A stretch of DNA of 64,000 nt. It comes from Cristatella mucedo (Eukaryota; Bryozoa; Phylactolaemata; Cristatellidae). Both the position numbers and the translations under genes were made by a program. The DNA lies in assembly GCA_009760855.2 (NCBI GenBank), contig WPIO01000194.1, forward strand, positions 248,001-312,000, written 5' to 3'. This document shows positions 25,997 through 38,347 of the stretch, in pieces. The notes below the pieces were generated by a model. It had not been told where the DNA came from. It searched no databases and saw only the letters and a list, made by a program, of their open reading frames with translations. The first letter of the stretch is position 1. Every line of letters starts with the position of its first letter.

Positions 25997-28285
25997 CATG
26001 TTTATTACATGGAGAATATATTGACGCTAGTTGTGATCTTAAAGGACCACACTCCATTGGCAGTTTCTGAATGGTACTTGTGTGCTTTTGTAGATTTGCA
26101 AACATGGTACCAAGCATATCATTAGACCTACAGTATTACTTTTCTCGAAGTCGTTTGTTAAGTGCCGAGGTATGGATATTTCAAATATTTCTTTGAGTTT
26201 TACACACAAGAAGTATTATTATTGCTGTAAGAAAATATAGTAACCACTCAAGGGACTCCGAAAGTACATACCAAACAATTGAAACAAGTAAAGCAATATA
26301 GTTAAAAAGAAAATAACTTGACACTCGTAATTCCACCTGGCCATTTCATAAAATTTAATCCAAATCTGTTCCGATAACAGAATTTCTTATCTACAGAATC
26401 GAACATCGAGGTTAATGCTTGCTTTTATAATATGCAACGTAGAATATATATTGCACATAAACACATACCTTCTATTTTAGCAGCAAAGCCTAGAGTGTCG
26501 TCGATTTTGTACAGATTTTTGATACTTTAATAAAAATAAGGCATGGAAGAGCAATTTTGTTCTACTAGCATCATTTTGCATTCAGTTTCGCACGATGGAA
26601 GAATTTCCGTGTTAAAATACTTGAGTTGTCGGTTTGGATCACATTCACCTTCTGGTGGCTCAATATTATCATACTAAAAAGTACGAGGTAATTGGTAGAT
26701 GGGTGGACTCTTTATCGTAAAGTACTAAATATTATATCTCATGATATCGTTCTTCACTTTAGAATTTGCAAAAGTGCTAGTAAGACATTTGAATCACTTA
26801 AAATTATAGAATTATAATAATTTTATAATATTATTATCGTGATAGCCATTTAAATGTTTCATTTAAATGAGGTTTCTGGATGTCATTAGCTGCCAGGATC
26901 TATATAAAAAATATGCTGTTTATTGCTCGTAGCTTGAATTTGTCCGTAAAAAATGTTCTAGCGATGCGGGAAAAAATGCAGCGAAGTTTGATTGCACATT
27001 CCTAAGTATTGTCGAGTAAACAGTGCATTTTTATAAATAAATTGGAGAGGCTGTGTTATAAAACTGTTAGACCTGAAGTGTTAGACCTGGCCTAGGTTTG
27101 TGCGAATTTTATGTGGCTCTCAGCTGGGATTGAGCCATACCGAGCTGCTTAGTTGACTGCAGCTGCTAGCCTTCAGCAGCAACTAATGAAAGTTAAGCTT
27201 TTACATTGTGCTTTGCCTTAACTATTGTTCAAACGTGAACGGCTCATCTTTTTGCCATATGCAAATTCTCACACAATCCCTGTCACTCATTTGCATAAGT
27301 TTAACCATAAATGTGTTTCACCTGCAGTCCTCTAGACCAAATGAAATTTGGCGTATCTCAGGAGAAATTTTAGTTTCTACGGTACAACGAATCTAAACTG
27401 TTACAAGTAAAGTGTAATAAAGGTAACAAGTGAATTATTTGAAAAAAGTGTGTCTGAATAAGGTGAGTAAACACCACAAGTTGGGTTCTAGCTATAATGA
27501 TTCGTCTAGTTCGAATAAGTATAGAGATATAATCTGTAGCGGATTAATTTTGATCAATGGTTAAAAGTAGGTTGGCACAGTTCGTAGTGCCTACAATGCA
27601 CATAGGGAAGACAATGATCAAGCACACGGCAATTACTAGAACGGCAAAAGACGGCAATAAATGCTAATAAGAATTGTCTATACCATTCTCTGTTTGAGGC
27701 GAAGGAAATAAATAATACATTTAAATATTGAGAAGCGGAAGTTATAAATCTAATTTATGAGTAAATATATTATTAGGCTGCCAGTCATGCATTTGCAACT
27801 TGTAAACAATGAACAATTATCAAAACTGAAATCAAGCTGCACTTCAGCCGATCAGTGCAAATAAACTTCTTCTTAATAACAATAATTTCCAGAACAATTA
27901 TAAATGAGTGCAGATGCACACAAATTTAATAAATGTCCACTTTGCGGTATGAGTGAATGGAGATTTGTAATAATCTGCTCCCGATATTCTACAAGCTACT
28001 TAGTCTGATTAGGGGGTACGTGAAAAGTGTAGCCTACCTAAAATGGCATGCTGCAAATCGTCATCTGCACTCATCAATAACGGTTATCTCGCCAAAAATG
28101 TTTTTCTTTTATTTGTCTCGCAGAGTAAGTTTACTGGCTTAACCAAATTGGGAGTACTTAGTGGCTGAGAACACAAATCCACTTCGTCTAAAAGCTCGCT
28201 GGATTGACTCAGGCAGATATCCAGATCGTTCGTAATACCGAAACGCTAGGTACTTAAAGAAGGTAGACACAGTTGTACTCCTTAC
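25996..28285. other. AT-rich DNA, no gene identified
   Basis: Only short frames at 27208-27396 and 27957-28142 are open, and neither shows motifs. Confidence 0.3.
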
Positions 28286-28438
28286 CTCTGTGCGTCTGAT
28301 TCCAATCGTAGCATACAATACCGGCCCAACGGAGATTGCCGAGACCATGGGATCAGGATGAACATTCTTGGAATTAATTAAAACCTTAAAACCTAATAGA
28401 AGGCTTCCATGTGTCACGTATGACTTCAAGTAATCGCC
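28286..28438 (-). CDS. Possible host exon, unknown product
   Basis: A minus-strand open stretch is bounded by an acceptor-like AAATTTAG at its 5' side and a GTAAGG donor-like word at its 3' side. The length between them is 153 bases, which is 51 codons in phase. The translation contains a hydrophobic GSLLLGFKVLI segment and a VHPDPMVSAISVGP stretch and looks more protein-like than the other short frames nearby. I do not recognise the family. The frame stays open past the donor word, so the exon end is uncertain. It could be chance. Confidence 0.25.
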
Positions 28439-28540
28439 CTAAATTTGTAAAGAATCGATAAGTAAATGGGCAAATGATGTGCGATTTTTAAAACAGGCAG
28501 CGCCTAAAAGAGCATACCACTTCTATGTTTATGTAGAGCT

Positions 28541-28681
28541 CTAATCCATTAGTTGGGATGCGTAAGTCTGTTGCAAAGGCAGTTTTAGCAGAGATGCATC
28601 GCCTCCAATGCTGTCAAGGTCATCTATGGTAACTTCTTTATTAACAGTGTAGCAATTGTCATAGCTCGTCATTGGGGGTGG
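28541..28681 (-). CDS. Possible terminal host exon, unknown product
   Basis: On the minus strand a good acceptor (GTTTTGTTTTTCAG) is followed by 46 open codons ending in TAG. The peptide is acidic and polar, with a VTIDDLDSIGGDASLLKL stretch that would suit a cytoplasmic tail. A second reading frame is also open across the 3' half, which weakens the call. It lies 5' of the other candidate exon on the same strand, yet it contains a stop in this frame, so the two cannot simply be joined. Confidence 0.25.
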   Translation of the reverse strand, partial: PPPMTSYDNCYTVNKEVTIDDLDSIGGDASLLKLPLQQTYASQLMD

Positions 28682-29344
28682 CTGAAAAACAAAACAGACA
28701 CAATAGTATTAAACAGTTGTTAATGGTGGCCCCATTAATTCTGGGGCAACTTAAATGTGTTGCTTGCTCATGTTGCCAAAACGCTTGGAGCAAGTACTGA
28801 AAACAATGCCCTGGCAGGCTTCACTCAGAGAGCAGGAAGTGCTAGCAATAGAAAGTGATAATTATCAGCACAATAACTCTAATATCGAATCTGCAAAATC
28901 TGACATTGCCATTCAAGTATTGAATGCAATATTTCATGGAAATATTTATGACTAGAATATATAATGCGAATCTTTCTAATTGGTTAAGATTATATCGGAA
29001 AAATTACTTATATTAAACAGCCAAGAAAATCGGAATAGTAAACTACTATTGCCAACTGATATAGTGGGTTTTTTATGAATTCCCACATGTCACTCTGTGA
29101 AAGTCAAGAATATTCATAAGGCAAGATATGCAAGATTATGCTTTGAACAGCATTTCCTGCCTAATTTCCTATCCCGTATCAAAATTAACGGTATTCTATA
29201 TGAAAAAAATATATTAATAAATTCAGGAAATTCAGAGTTAGTAAATTAAGTATCGAAATACTGCCTTCAGTGTGGGCTTGTATAGTATGTGTTGTGCAGT
29301 ATGTAAGATCCACGAGGTGTTCCGACCCAGATGGATCTTTTTCT
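28682..29344. other. No recognisable feature
   Basis: A 66-codon plus-strand frame at 28755-28955 has no motif. The rest is AT-rich. Confidence 0.3.
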
Positions 29345-29822
29345 GAACGATCTTCTCAGGTCAACAGTAATTCTCACTACTTTGAACTAGATACAATTGC
29401 GTAAAATTCGGGCATAGTCAGACTGGAATAAATCATCCAAGTCGATCCGTGCACTTGTCAGGTCTCTTCTTAAATTTGGAAAATTGATTCCAGCAACTGT
29501 TCGTGTACGAACCTCTGAACCATCGGAAACCATGCCATTAGCTTGTTGGCTCCCAAAGCCTGGAACTCACCACAGACATCACAATGTCCCCTTACTTGAC
29601 ATTTAAAAAGAATCTGAAATCACATCTTTTTATCACAGCATTAGTTGGGTCTTTGAGCATATACCTGCTTTATTGCTCGTGCCTACTGCTTGCTGTTCCT
29701 GCGGCTGGCAGATGTTTCCACCAAACATTTGATAATGTACCTTATTCGCGGCATTTGTAAAGTTCCTAGAGAATTTTAAGTTATCTGAGGGCGCTATACA
29801 AATGTATTATTATTTATTTTAT
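29345..29822 (+). mobile_element. LINE fragment, copy 6
   Basis: Decayed remnant of the LINE C-terminal coding and 3' region. It has CTTGTTGGCTCCCAAAGCCTGGAACTC, CTTGACATTTAAAAAGAATCTGAAA, and the 3' words AAAGTTCCTAGAGAATTTTAAGTTATCTGAGGGCGCTATACAAATG followed by an ATT-rich tail. Confidence 0.65.
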
Positions 29823-29934
29823 TATCCCCTCCTAAGTGCTGAGAAATTACAGTGGCTGCAAAGATCTGAAGCTAAGCCCATCGGCTTTGAAAATCGCAAT
29901 CGCCTAATTACACTACTTTTCTAGCGGTCCAATT

Positions 29935-30180
29935 CACTCCTCATCAACGTATCGACTTCAAGGAGATGTCCCTCAATTTTACATCGCCGTCATTACCATT
30001 CACTTGTCTACCTCTATGATGTGCTAGTCAATCATGCACGGCATTGCACCACAGGCTCTTCTGACTCTAATAGCTTAGCTGTACCTCTAAATAACCTGCT
30101 ATCCCCTGATGACCATGTTTTTTTTTCTTCGCATGCTATTGATGCCGGGACTGACTACCGATCGACATGAGAACAGCCAC
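29935..30180 (+). mobile_element. LINE fragment
   Basis: A second, shorter remnant directly downstream of the previous tail. It matches the segment after the leucine-histidine-tryptophan-leucine block through the C-terminal coding region. It may be an independent insertion. Confidence 0.45.
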
Positions 30181-31654
30181 ATATTATGATATCACGTAAT
30201 GTTTACAAGAGGCAACACGTGCTAATGTTCTTTAAAACAGTTACAATGTACGAGTGAGCTGTCTTGGTGTCTTCAAGCACGTTGACACTAGAAATGGTAC
30301 TACTAACCTATTGAACAATTCATTAGAAAATAGGCAACAGTCCTAGAAAAAGGTTTTTTGTGGACTTTTCAAAGGGGGTTATGCAATGTCTTTCTATTAT
30401 TAGCATTTTTTGGCCAAATCCAGACGTTACTGATATTTATAGAGGAACCTTACGATGACAGTAGCAATTTCCTCAAAGAATAACGGATTTTAAATCTTGC
30501 AATCAGTTAAAAGTGTCCGACTAATATAAAGCTTGATTAACAATTCATGTGGCTAAATGAGACAATACAACTCTCCGTAATAAAATTAATCCTAGAGTTG
30601 CATTGATTCCCGGCGTAGTATTATCTCAAGGGGGTCGAGCTAGCATCACCAGTAAACAGAGCCGCATTAAATATGTCTACAAGATGCCAGCTTCTCTCTT
30701 AGGTGAAACTCTAGAGATCAGTTTGAGTATCTGCAATATGAAAATAAGAACTTCTTCGTTCGTCGTGGAATATAGAATTTTCCAGTGACCACCTGCCGTG
30801 TTCAATATCGCTGGCTTACATATAACATCGATGGACTCTATGTCCGGCTATAGGATTTCACTTCTATTCTGTTCAAACTATCAAGGTGATACCCCAGAGT
30901 ATTTGGGACCTCTGCCATTTTACAAAAGCATGCATTTATATTCTGAAAGGTTAGAGAAACATTTTTCACAAATAATTAGTGTAGATGATGGCATAATGAA
31001 CCGTAATGGACTTATTATATGCATGAAAGTTGTCATTTAGTGAGTTTTCATTTAGCAAGAGTGCCAGAGCTTTAGCAAGTGGCGGCTGTGCTTATGTGTT
31101 GGATTGGCGCCCCCCCATAGCATAACAGTCTTGGCGGTCGCTCGATGCTTGACTGCATCGGTTCTCCGTCTTACCAGTCTGAGCACAGCTCTGCAGAAGA
31201 AGCTTTCGGCATTCACACGGTTGTTGTCACTTACACGTTAAGCTTTCACTCTTCATGCGGTTCAAAATCATGAATACCGGGCAGGACTTGCTGCTAACTA
31301 AAATGCTTAATCTTTGAAAACCCGAGTGGGAAGCATCTTTGTAGTACAATAAAATGAAACTACAAAAAAACTCATGTATATGTCCCGCAGGACTATCCCA
31401 GCTCGAGACCCGATGGGATCAACAGAAAGGAGGTCCAGGTCATAGTGGGTTTTCCAGGGAGTGATTTCCCAGTATCTCACTGTATTTCCACTCCCAAGCT
31501 GCACCTCTGTGTGCGAGATCTAACATCGTTAGCGAGCTTGCTTTTGTAAGATCCATTTTTGCATAGCTGCCCACTCATAGGAGGTAAAGTTAAACTGTTT
31601 TCCTAATATCCCTCCCCACCCTGGTTCTTATTCATAGAAATTGGCGACGTAACC
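30181..31654. other. No recognisable feature
   Basis: Frames at 30603-30788, 30798-31040 and minus 31307-31504 are open but show no motif. Confidence 0.3.
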
Positions 31655-33015
31655 CAACAGTTTCCACCTTGTTTTGCTCTATCCTTCGGCAGCGTTTGAT
31701 ACCATTAATCCCCAAGTTCTTCTCGAGAGCCTATCATTTCGCCTGGCATAACCTATGCTGTACTGCACGACAATTGTTTATGTCAGTGGAGGACTCCAGA
31801 GTACTGATTCGAACCGAAAAAGATCACCGGACAAGTCACTGACTTATGAATTACTTCAGGGCTCGGTTTTGGTCCGCATGTCTTTGCAGTATTTACCCTC
31901 CCTCGTGTCGATGTAATCACCACGCAAAATCCAGGGTTTAATTTTTATGCAGATATCACTTTGTTGAGATTTTGTTTTGATCTCTCCTGGCCCTCCGGCT
32001 CGACGCAATTTCTAAACTACCTTGCTGCAAGCACTGCTGATATCTCTACATGGATAGCAGCAACTTGGTCAACCCAAAAAGATGGTACAACTAATTTAAT
32101 GGTTACTTCCGAACGTAATTTGACTATAAACTAGAAAGCTCAATGCTCAAAATCCGCTCTGCCAGCATATCTCCGGTTGCATCTGCACAAAATCTAGCTT
32201 TCCTATGCCAAAGTGACCTTTCATTCGACGACCGCATCAGCTCAACAGTAGTAAAGTCAGACTAATTTCAGCTACACGAGTTTGCTACAGTTCAGGTTCT
32301 CTTGGATAGGAATACTGCATCTGAATTAGTGCGTGCATTTGTAACATTCCGTCCCAATTTCTACAAATTTCTTCGTGCTGGTCTACGGGCCTGTGCAATC
32401 AGGTACTTACAGCTGGTGCAAAACACTGAAACTTGGATTGTCTGTCGTGAGCGGTGCAGTTGCCGCATCGCACCACTTCTCACTTACTTGCACTGGCTCT
32501 CAGTCAATCAGACTTCAAGGTTCTGTGACTCACTTTTAGGTTTTTCTTCATTATGTGGCTCCACCCTACCTATCAGAGCAACTCTACCACCAGGCAATGT
32601 AAGCTACCGCCCACTTTTCTGAATTAAATTGTATACCTACACCTCATCCGAATCTCAAATCCTCTGGAAACCCTGCCTTAAGTTCGTATGCATATATATC
32701 CTGGAACTCTCTCCCGACTGATGTCACGACGTCCCCTGACTAGATGATATTTAAAAATGAGCTGAAAGTGCACCTATCTATTCAAGCATTCAGCAGGTCA
32801 TTGTAATTCGTTGCTTGTGTGCTCGTGGGTGCTGACTCTGTGCATGCTGTCACAACCACATGTGCATGCTAACCTTGTGCACGTCACATCTAACCACGGT
32901 TTTCTTGTTGAATTGTGCTTGCTATTACTAACCATGTTATAATGCTTTCTTTACAGCATGCGTAAAATGTCTAGACAGAGATTAAGTTTTCTGAGGGTGC
33001 TACAATCTTATTTTT
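31655..33015 (+). mobile_element. L2/CR1-type LINE fragment, copy 7
   Basis: Starts in the reverse transcriptase at a CGGCAGCGTTTGATACCATTAA-type catalytic block. It runs through the C-terminal coding region, with an open segment at 32302-32622 that includes a YLQLVQNTETWIVCRERCS stretch. It ends in the 3' word AAATGTCTAGACAGAGATTAAGTTTTCTGAGGGTGCTACAATC. Numerous frame changes show it is dead. Confidence 0.75.
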
Positions 33016-33239
33016 CTTATAATTTGATATAAATTGGGCAATAATGGTGAAGTATGGGATTAAGAGGTTTCAAACATTCTGAGGCAAACCTTTTTTGATT
33101 GTTATTGCATTGCTAATCAGTAAGTGCATTTTAAAACACATGTAGTTCATTGCTCAATATTATCAATTGAAGAACTAAACAGAAAGCACTTACCGCTTTC
33201 TTTGCTGACACCCAAATCCTATTTTCGCAAATGTTTGAG

Positions 33240-33990
33240 TTATAGAGTCTGAGAAAACGACAACTGCAATGGGAGCCAGTGGCTAATCATTCTTTTTCAT
33301 GACTGTTATGATCAAAATTGACTACCAGCCTATATTCTCTTGAATCCGCACGCAATTCTGCTGTCAATTTCCAAAGAGACCTAATATTTGATGACCACGT
33401 CTACTCCACAATCGTCAGCCTAATTTCAGCTAAATTACATTTCTTAACTATTTGGGCTTGTTTAGGGGGAATACCACATTTAAGTTAGAGCATGCATTTG
33501 TGACATCCAGTATTCACTTCTGTAACTCACTGCATACTGGTCTACCGGCCTGTGCCATTAGGCACTTACAGCTGGTGCATAACTCTGCAGATAGGCTTGT
33601 CTGTCGTGGCCGTCGCAGTTGCCACATCACACAACTTCTCGCCGACCTACACTGGCTACCTGTCCAGAAACGTATAGACTTCAATGTTTCGTCACTCAAT
33701 ATTAGGTCCCTTTATTCTTCTGCTCCAGCCTACCCATTGCATCTACTGCCCCGACCAGGCTAAGCATTGTACCACCCACCTTTTTGGAATATGACTATTT
33801 ACCCATACCTCGTAAAAACCTAAAATCCTTTGGAACCGTACCTTTAGTTGGACTGCTCCTAAACCCTGGTACCCACTCCTGACGTGCTTCACGAAATCCC
33901 CTTACTTGACCACATTCAAAAAGTAACTAAAAGGCACCTTTTATCACATCATTGAGTGTATCCGTGTGATTAGACCTGTATTTGCGATGA
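33240..33990 (+). mobile_element. LINE fragment, copy 8
   Basis: Remnant of the C-terminal coding part. The open segment at 33452-33763 includes FCNSLHTGLPACAIRHLQ, SADRLVCRGRRSCHITQLL and LHWLPVQKRIDF. It lacks the AT-rich tail seen in the other copies, so the 3' end is truncated or diverged. It immediately follows copy 7 in the same orientation. Confidence 0.7.
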
Positions 33991-35449
33991 CACTGTATTG
34001 ATGTGGATTTTATAGCGACTTCCCTTTGGTTTTTGGATGCTACGTCGCCACCTTTTGGGATAAGGGCAAAATTGGCTAACTGTCATGAAGTAGAAACTGC
34101 TTTCAATTTTTGGCTTCTAGTTGGTCCAGCTGACTAATCAAAACCCAAAGCTCTTTACTTACATCCCGCGAGAAAAACAACGGTTAATGTTCGTGGCATT
34201 AGTCATTTAGAGAAAATCTCGGCAAGCTCCTAAACATCAGATGCTTAAGCGAAGTAGCAATGGTGAGTGTGCAGTACAAAACTCTCCCGCGTAGCACCCA
34301 CATAGCTGTTTTGGCATTGTGGAGTCACAGACAGAGATAAATTACGTTACATTGGTGGCAGGGCGCCAGCCTATGTTCTTGTCTTGTTGAGCCATTTAGA
34401 GTGACTAATAAGGATGGCCGGTGTGAGGCAACGCCTCACTCTGACAGGATGTTTAAAACCAATAAAACCGAGGCTGACTTTTCGGTTGGTTTTAAAACCT
34501 GCTTATAACCACCGGTTTCAAACGAACCATCTACTAGCAAGAGCTTTTTCTAATGGCTTCCAATTAATTATATCAAATGTAACTACTGTGATTGAATGAT
34601 GCTCCATTTGAACTGCTGCAGTAATGGTTTGCCTATAGTCGATAGTTACTTCGATTCTCTCCGTTCTGCCAAATCGCGTTGTTATTGTAGTGAAGTAAGA
34701 AAACGGTTGAGAGACAAGGTCACAGCAATCAGTACCCGATTTAGCTAAGCTGTTTGGCTGTAGCGGTTTCTAAGCATATCCAGTATGTGTCTTACGAGCT
34801 CTTGTAGGAGATCAGTTTTGAAACTCAAAAGAAAACATATCTTTAGAACAACGCAAGAGAATTAGGCCGCAATGCCAGTGTTGTCAGGCATATTCATTCA
34901 GTCTGGCACACTGGCAAGGCAGCGAAGTAGGTAGGGTGGTGGAAGAAGCATATCAAGGCAGAACTCAATTCCCGCATCATAATATTTAAATGCAAGGTAG
35001 ATAGTAAATTTTGACATACACATGTTGAAATTAATAGCCTAAATATTGAAACCCTAAAAGTTAAATAATTATAGGAAGATACGATATAGGTCTTGAGTTC
35101 TAGATTCCATCAACAGTATCGTATTGCAAAGTACAAAAGCGCTCTGCTTTGGGAAATATTGCTTCAGAGGTTGCACTGATCGAGGAGTGGTGAGTGGTTT
35201 ATTAGTGGTCTGGGGCAAGCTCAAATCAATAATGAGGGGATTGAAAGTACTCTTAAATTATAGCCGAGTGATTACCTTCATATGACCTTAGGGTGCCGCT
35301 CCGTTCACCAGCTACATCTGCTCACGTCGCCGTAACAAAAGCTCACAAGAAGAAAGCGTGCTGATTAAAGTGGAAAGACGAAAGCCAAAAAATGCGCGCC
35401 GCGCGAAAAACTGACGAACGCGTGTACGACACAAGAGCGAAAAGCCACA
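33991..35449. other. No recognisable feature
   Basis: A 61-codon frame at 34414-34599 has no motif. A short CG-rich word (GCGCGCCGCGCG) lies near 35394. Confidence 0.3.
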
Positions 35450-35792
35450 ATTTGTATAGCTGCCGCTCTCTTTGCCTCTCTAGCTCTAGTTCTATATGTT
35501 CATCTATTCGTTGCTGTAGCCTCCACTGGTCAAGCTACCACTGTAGCCTATTCTGTTCTCTGCCCTAAAAGCCTCGCTAAGGCAGCGGCTCTAGCACGGC
35601 GGCTTGAGCGGCCGCCTTAGCATGGCAGATTAACCGTGCAGATGACACTATAGTGCTGCTCTAGCCGCCGCTATAGGCACATAGTTGTAGGCATCACTCT
35701 AGCTGCATCAATGGCCGCCGCTCCAGCTGCCGCTGGAGCCGATGCCCCCGCAAAAGCCGTCGCTCAGGCATCCGCACCACCGGCGTTGTGAT
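35450..35792 (+). repeat. GC-rich imperfect GCN triplet tract (alanine-type)
   Basis: Directly before the AT-rich viral block the sequence turns GC-rich and dense in GCT, GCC and GCA triplets. Read in the frame ending at about 35791 it gives runs such as AAAPAAAGADAPAKAVAQAS. An upstream part in the same frame is hydrophobic (LFASLALVLYVHLFVAV). Stops break the frame near 35613-35670 and no start codon is evident. A perfect 8-bp hairpin (GCTCCAGC/GCTGGAGC, 4-base loop) lies at 35720-35739. It could be a coding remnant or a degenerate trinucleotide repeat. Confidence 0.4.
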
Positions 35793-36105
35793 GTGAATAT
35801 ATGCTAGGTATCTATTTTATTGAATATAGTGCTAGAATACGAATATTTCTTTAAATGATTCCTTACAGTTCGTTTGGATGCCCATTTGTTGGCGAGTAGT
35901 AGGCGGTAATTCTCTTTGGCAGCAACACCCTCGAAATTGAACATTTTTTCTCTCGATCTCGCTTCGGCTCAATCTCGTTTCAAAATGTTCTATTCGAGTG
36001 TGCGTTTACCAAATGGAAAAAACCCGACTAATCAACAGATTTTACTTAACTACATACTACAGTAAAAATCATTTTAATTTAATAAATTTTCTTTCCTGAA
36101 TATAG
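35793..36105. other. Left flank of the viral block
   Basis: Composition falls from moderate GC to strongly AT-rich at about 36010. The last 35 bases before the polymerase start (an AATTTAATAAATTTTCTTTCC-like run of 20, then TGAATATAG) resemble the sequence before the right-hand polymerase start. I see no clear terminal inverted repeat. Confidence 0.35.
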
Positions 36106-37040
36106 ATGTCTGAAAAAAATGAATTTTCACGGCGCGAGGGTGAATCATTTAATGAACATGCAAAAGGGTTAGTATCTTTTCATTAAATAAAGTTTGGTGT
36201 TAAACCTTCTTTTAACAAGAAGTATGCTAATTCTTCTCGCATAGGTCATTATCGAGTTTCTGCAAATGATATAAAATCATTGATTGAAACTTTTATTATC
36301 TCTTAAAGCAATAACTCCTAAAAAGAGAAAAGTAGATAGTTTATTTAGTGAATCAAAACGACTTCGTTAAATTGAGGCCAGTGGAGGATTTTTAGGAACA
36401 AAAACTGGTAATGGTAATGAGATTGCTATTGGATATGAGGGTTTTAAATTAAAATATTCAGATATTGTAACGTTTACAGAAAATTGTACTCCAGGGTTAA
36501 TTGATGTTAGGAATAGTGTTTCTTCAAGTATAAGTAATGTTAAGATGAGTCTTGTTATTCAGATTAAATTAGAAAATGCAAAGAGCAAAACTATTTTTGG
36601 TTTATTGAATGGTTCGTCATCAACAATTTTGAATAGGGTTTCTCATTTCAGATCACTTATTGGAAAACATTTCGGTGTAATGAATAAGACACTTGACAAT
36701 TGGAATGATTGTGGTTCGTTTCGTAGAGTTATAAAAATGATTAGTGCTTATGCAAAGTTTACAAGATATACGCTTCAAGTTGGCGGTTCTTATATTCCAC
36801 TCCCTAAAAAATTAAGAAATAAGAGATACATTATAAACGTAAAGAAAACGGAAGATAACGATCGTGCATTATGGTCTGTTTTAAAAGCATCGAATCCAAT
36901 TATTAATCATAAAGAAGCAACTCATAAATAAAGAGTTATAATACATGAGAAGTATTTAGATGTATTACATTTAATAAAACCAGTATTTACAACAAATGAT
37001 GACGACTATCCAAGGACTCAATTTAGTATTATTAACAGTG
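36106..37040 (+). pseudogene. Type B DNA polymerase, N-terminal remnant (left copy)
   Basis: The start at 36106 sits on a TATAG-ATG motif. The reading frame changes near 36300, and stops occur at about 36184 and 36367 and again at 36931. The most recognisable part is the longest open segment (36545-36931). Its GGSYIPLPKKLRN and INVKK-E-DN-ALWSVL pattern is the domain that precedes the exonuclease in Maverick polymerases. A PKKRKV sequence, a classic nuclear-localisation pattern, is encoded at 36317-36334. The exonuclease and polymerase domains are missing: the remnant runs into the zinc-ribbon gene at about 37.04 kb. It is clearly more different from the right-hand polymerase than the two ATPases are from each other. 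Confidence 0.65.
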
Positions 37041-37049
37041 TTTTAATTA

Positions 37050-37526
37050 GAGTTTTAGAGTCTTTTTTTAGTTTGTCAATGGTCTTTTTAAGTTGTACAA
37101 TCATTTATTTGTTATAAGCACATCAACCAACTCCCATACCAGTATATCTCTTGGCAATACCTGAAAATTTATGACTATGTTCATTTAATATTCTTGCAAA
37201 GATAGCTGGTAAAGGTGCAGATGCTTTACCTAATCTTTTTCCAAAGGATAGAATACCTGTTTCTAATCTTTTTCCACGAGATAATTCACTAGCACCTTTA
37301 GATCCTGAACCAGTTCTTTTACCATGAGATGGACTACCAGTGCCAATTCTTCTTCAATGAGAAAATCCAGCACCACATCTCGACTTAACAAACTTTGACT
37401 GCTTACTATCACAAATAGAACAAACACCTTTTAAAATTCCTTTCATTCCTTTAGTTGAATCTAATTCTACATATTGTTCATGAATTGTATCAGTTTGTTT
37501 TTTACATTTCAAAAAGAAATTTCCAT
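37050..37526 (-). pseudogene. Zinc-ribbon, Gly/Lys/Arg-repeat protein (left copy)
   Basis: Minus-strand counterpart of the gene at 45201. Its start at 37526 is 21 bp from the ATPase start on the other strand. Visible parts are a CKKQTDTIHEQY stretch, a CSIC knuckle with SKFV after it, and three short repeats each holding GKR (SHGKRTG, SRGKRLE, SFGKRLG). Then come a hydrophobic-small residue region and a lysine-rich coil. Breaks: a frameshift close to the start, TGA at 37354-37356 and 37123-37125, and a TAA near 37110. Similarity to the right copy ends at about 37.05 kb, so the protease half is absent here. Confidence 0.6.
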
Positions 37527-37547
37527 ATGTATTATAATAAAGAAAAA
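37527..37547. promoter_or_regulatory. 21-bp bidirectional promoter, left copy
   Basis: This is the spacer between two divergent start codons. It contains the perfect palindrome TATTATAATA at 37530-37539, which also occurs in the equivalent spacer of the right copy. The palindrome would offer a TATA-like element to both genes. The promoter role is inferred. Confidence 0.5.
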
Positions 37548-38320
<773 letters not shown>

Positions 38321-38347
38321 ATTATTTTTATTTGAACATATGAGAAA

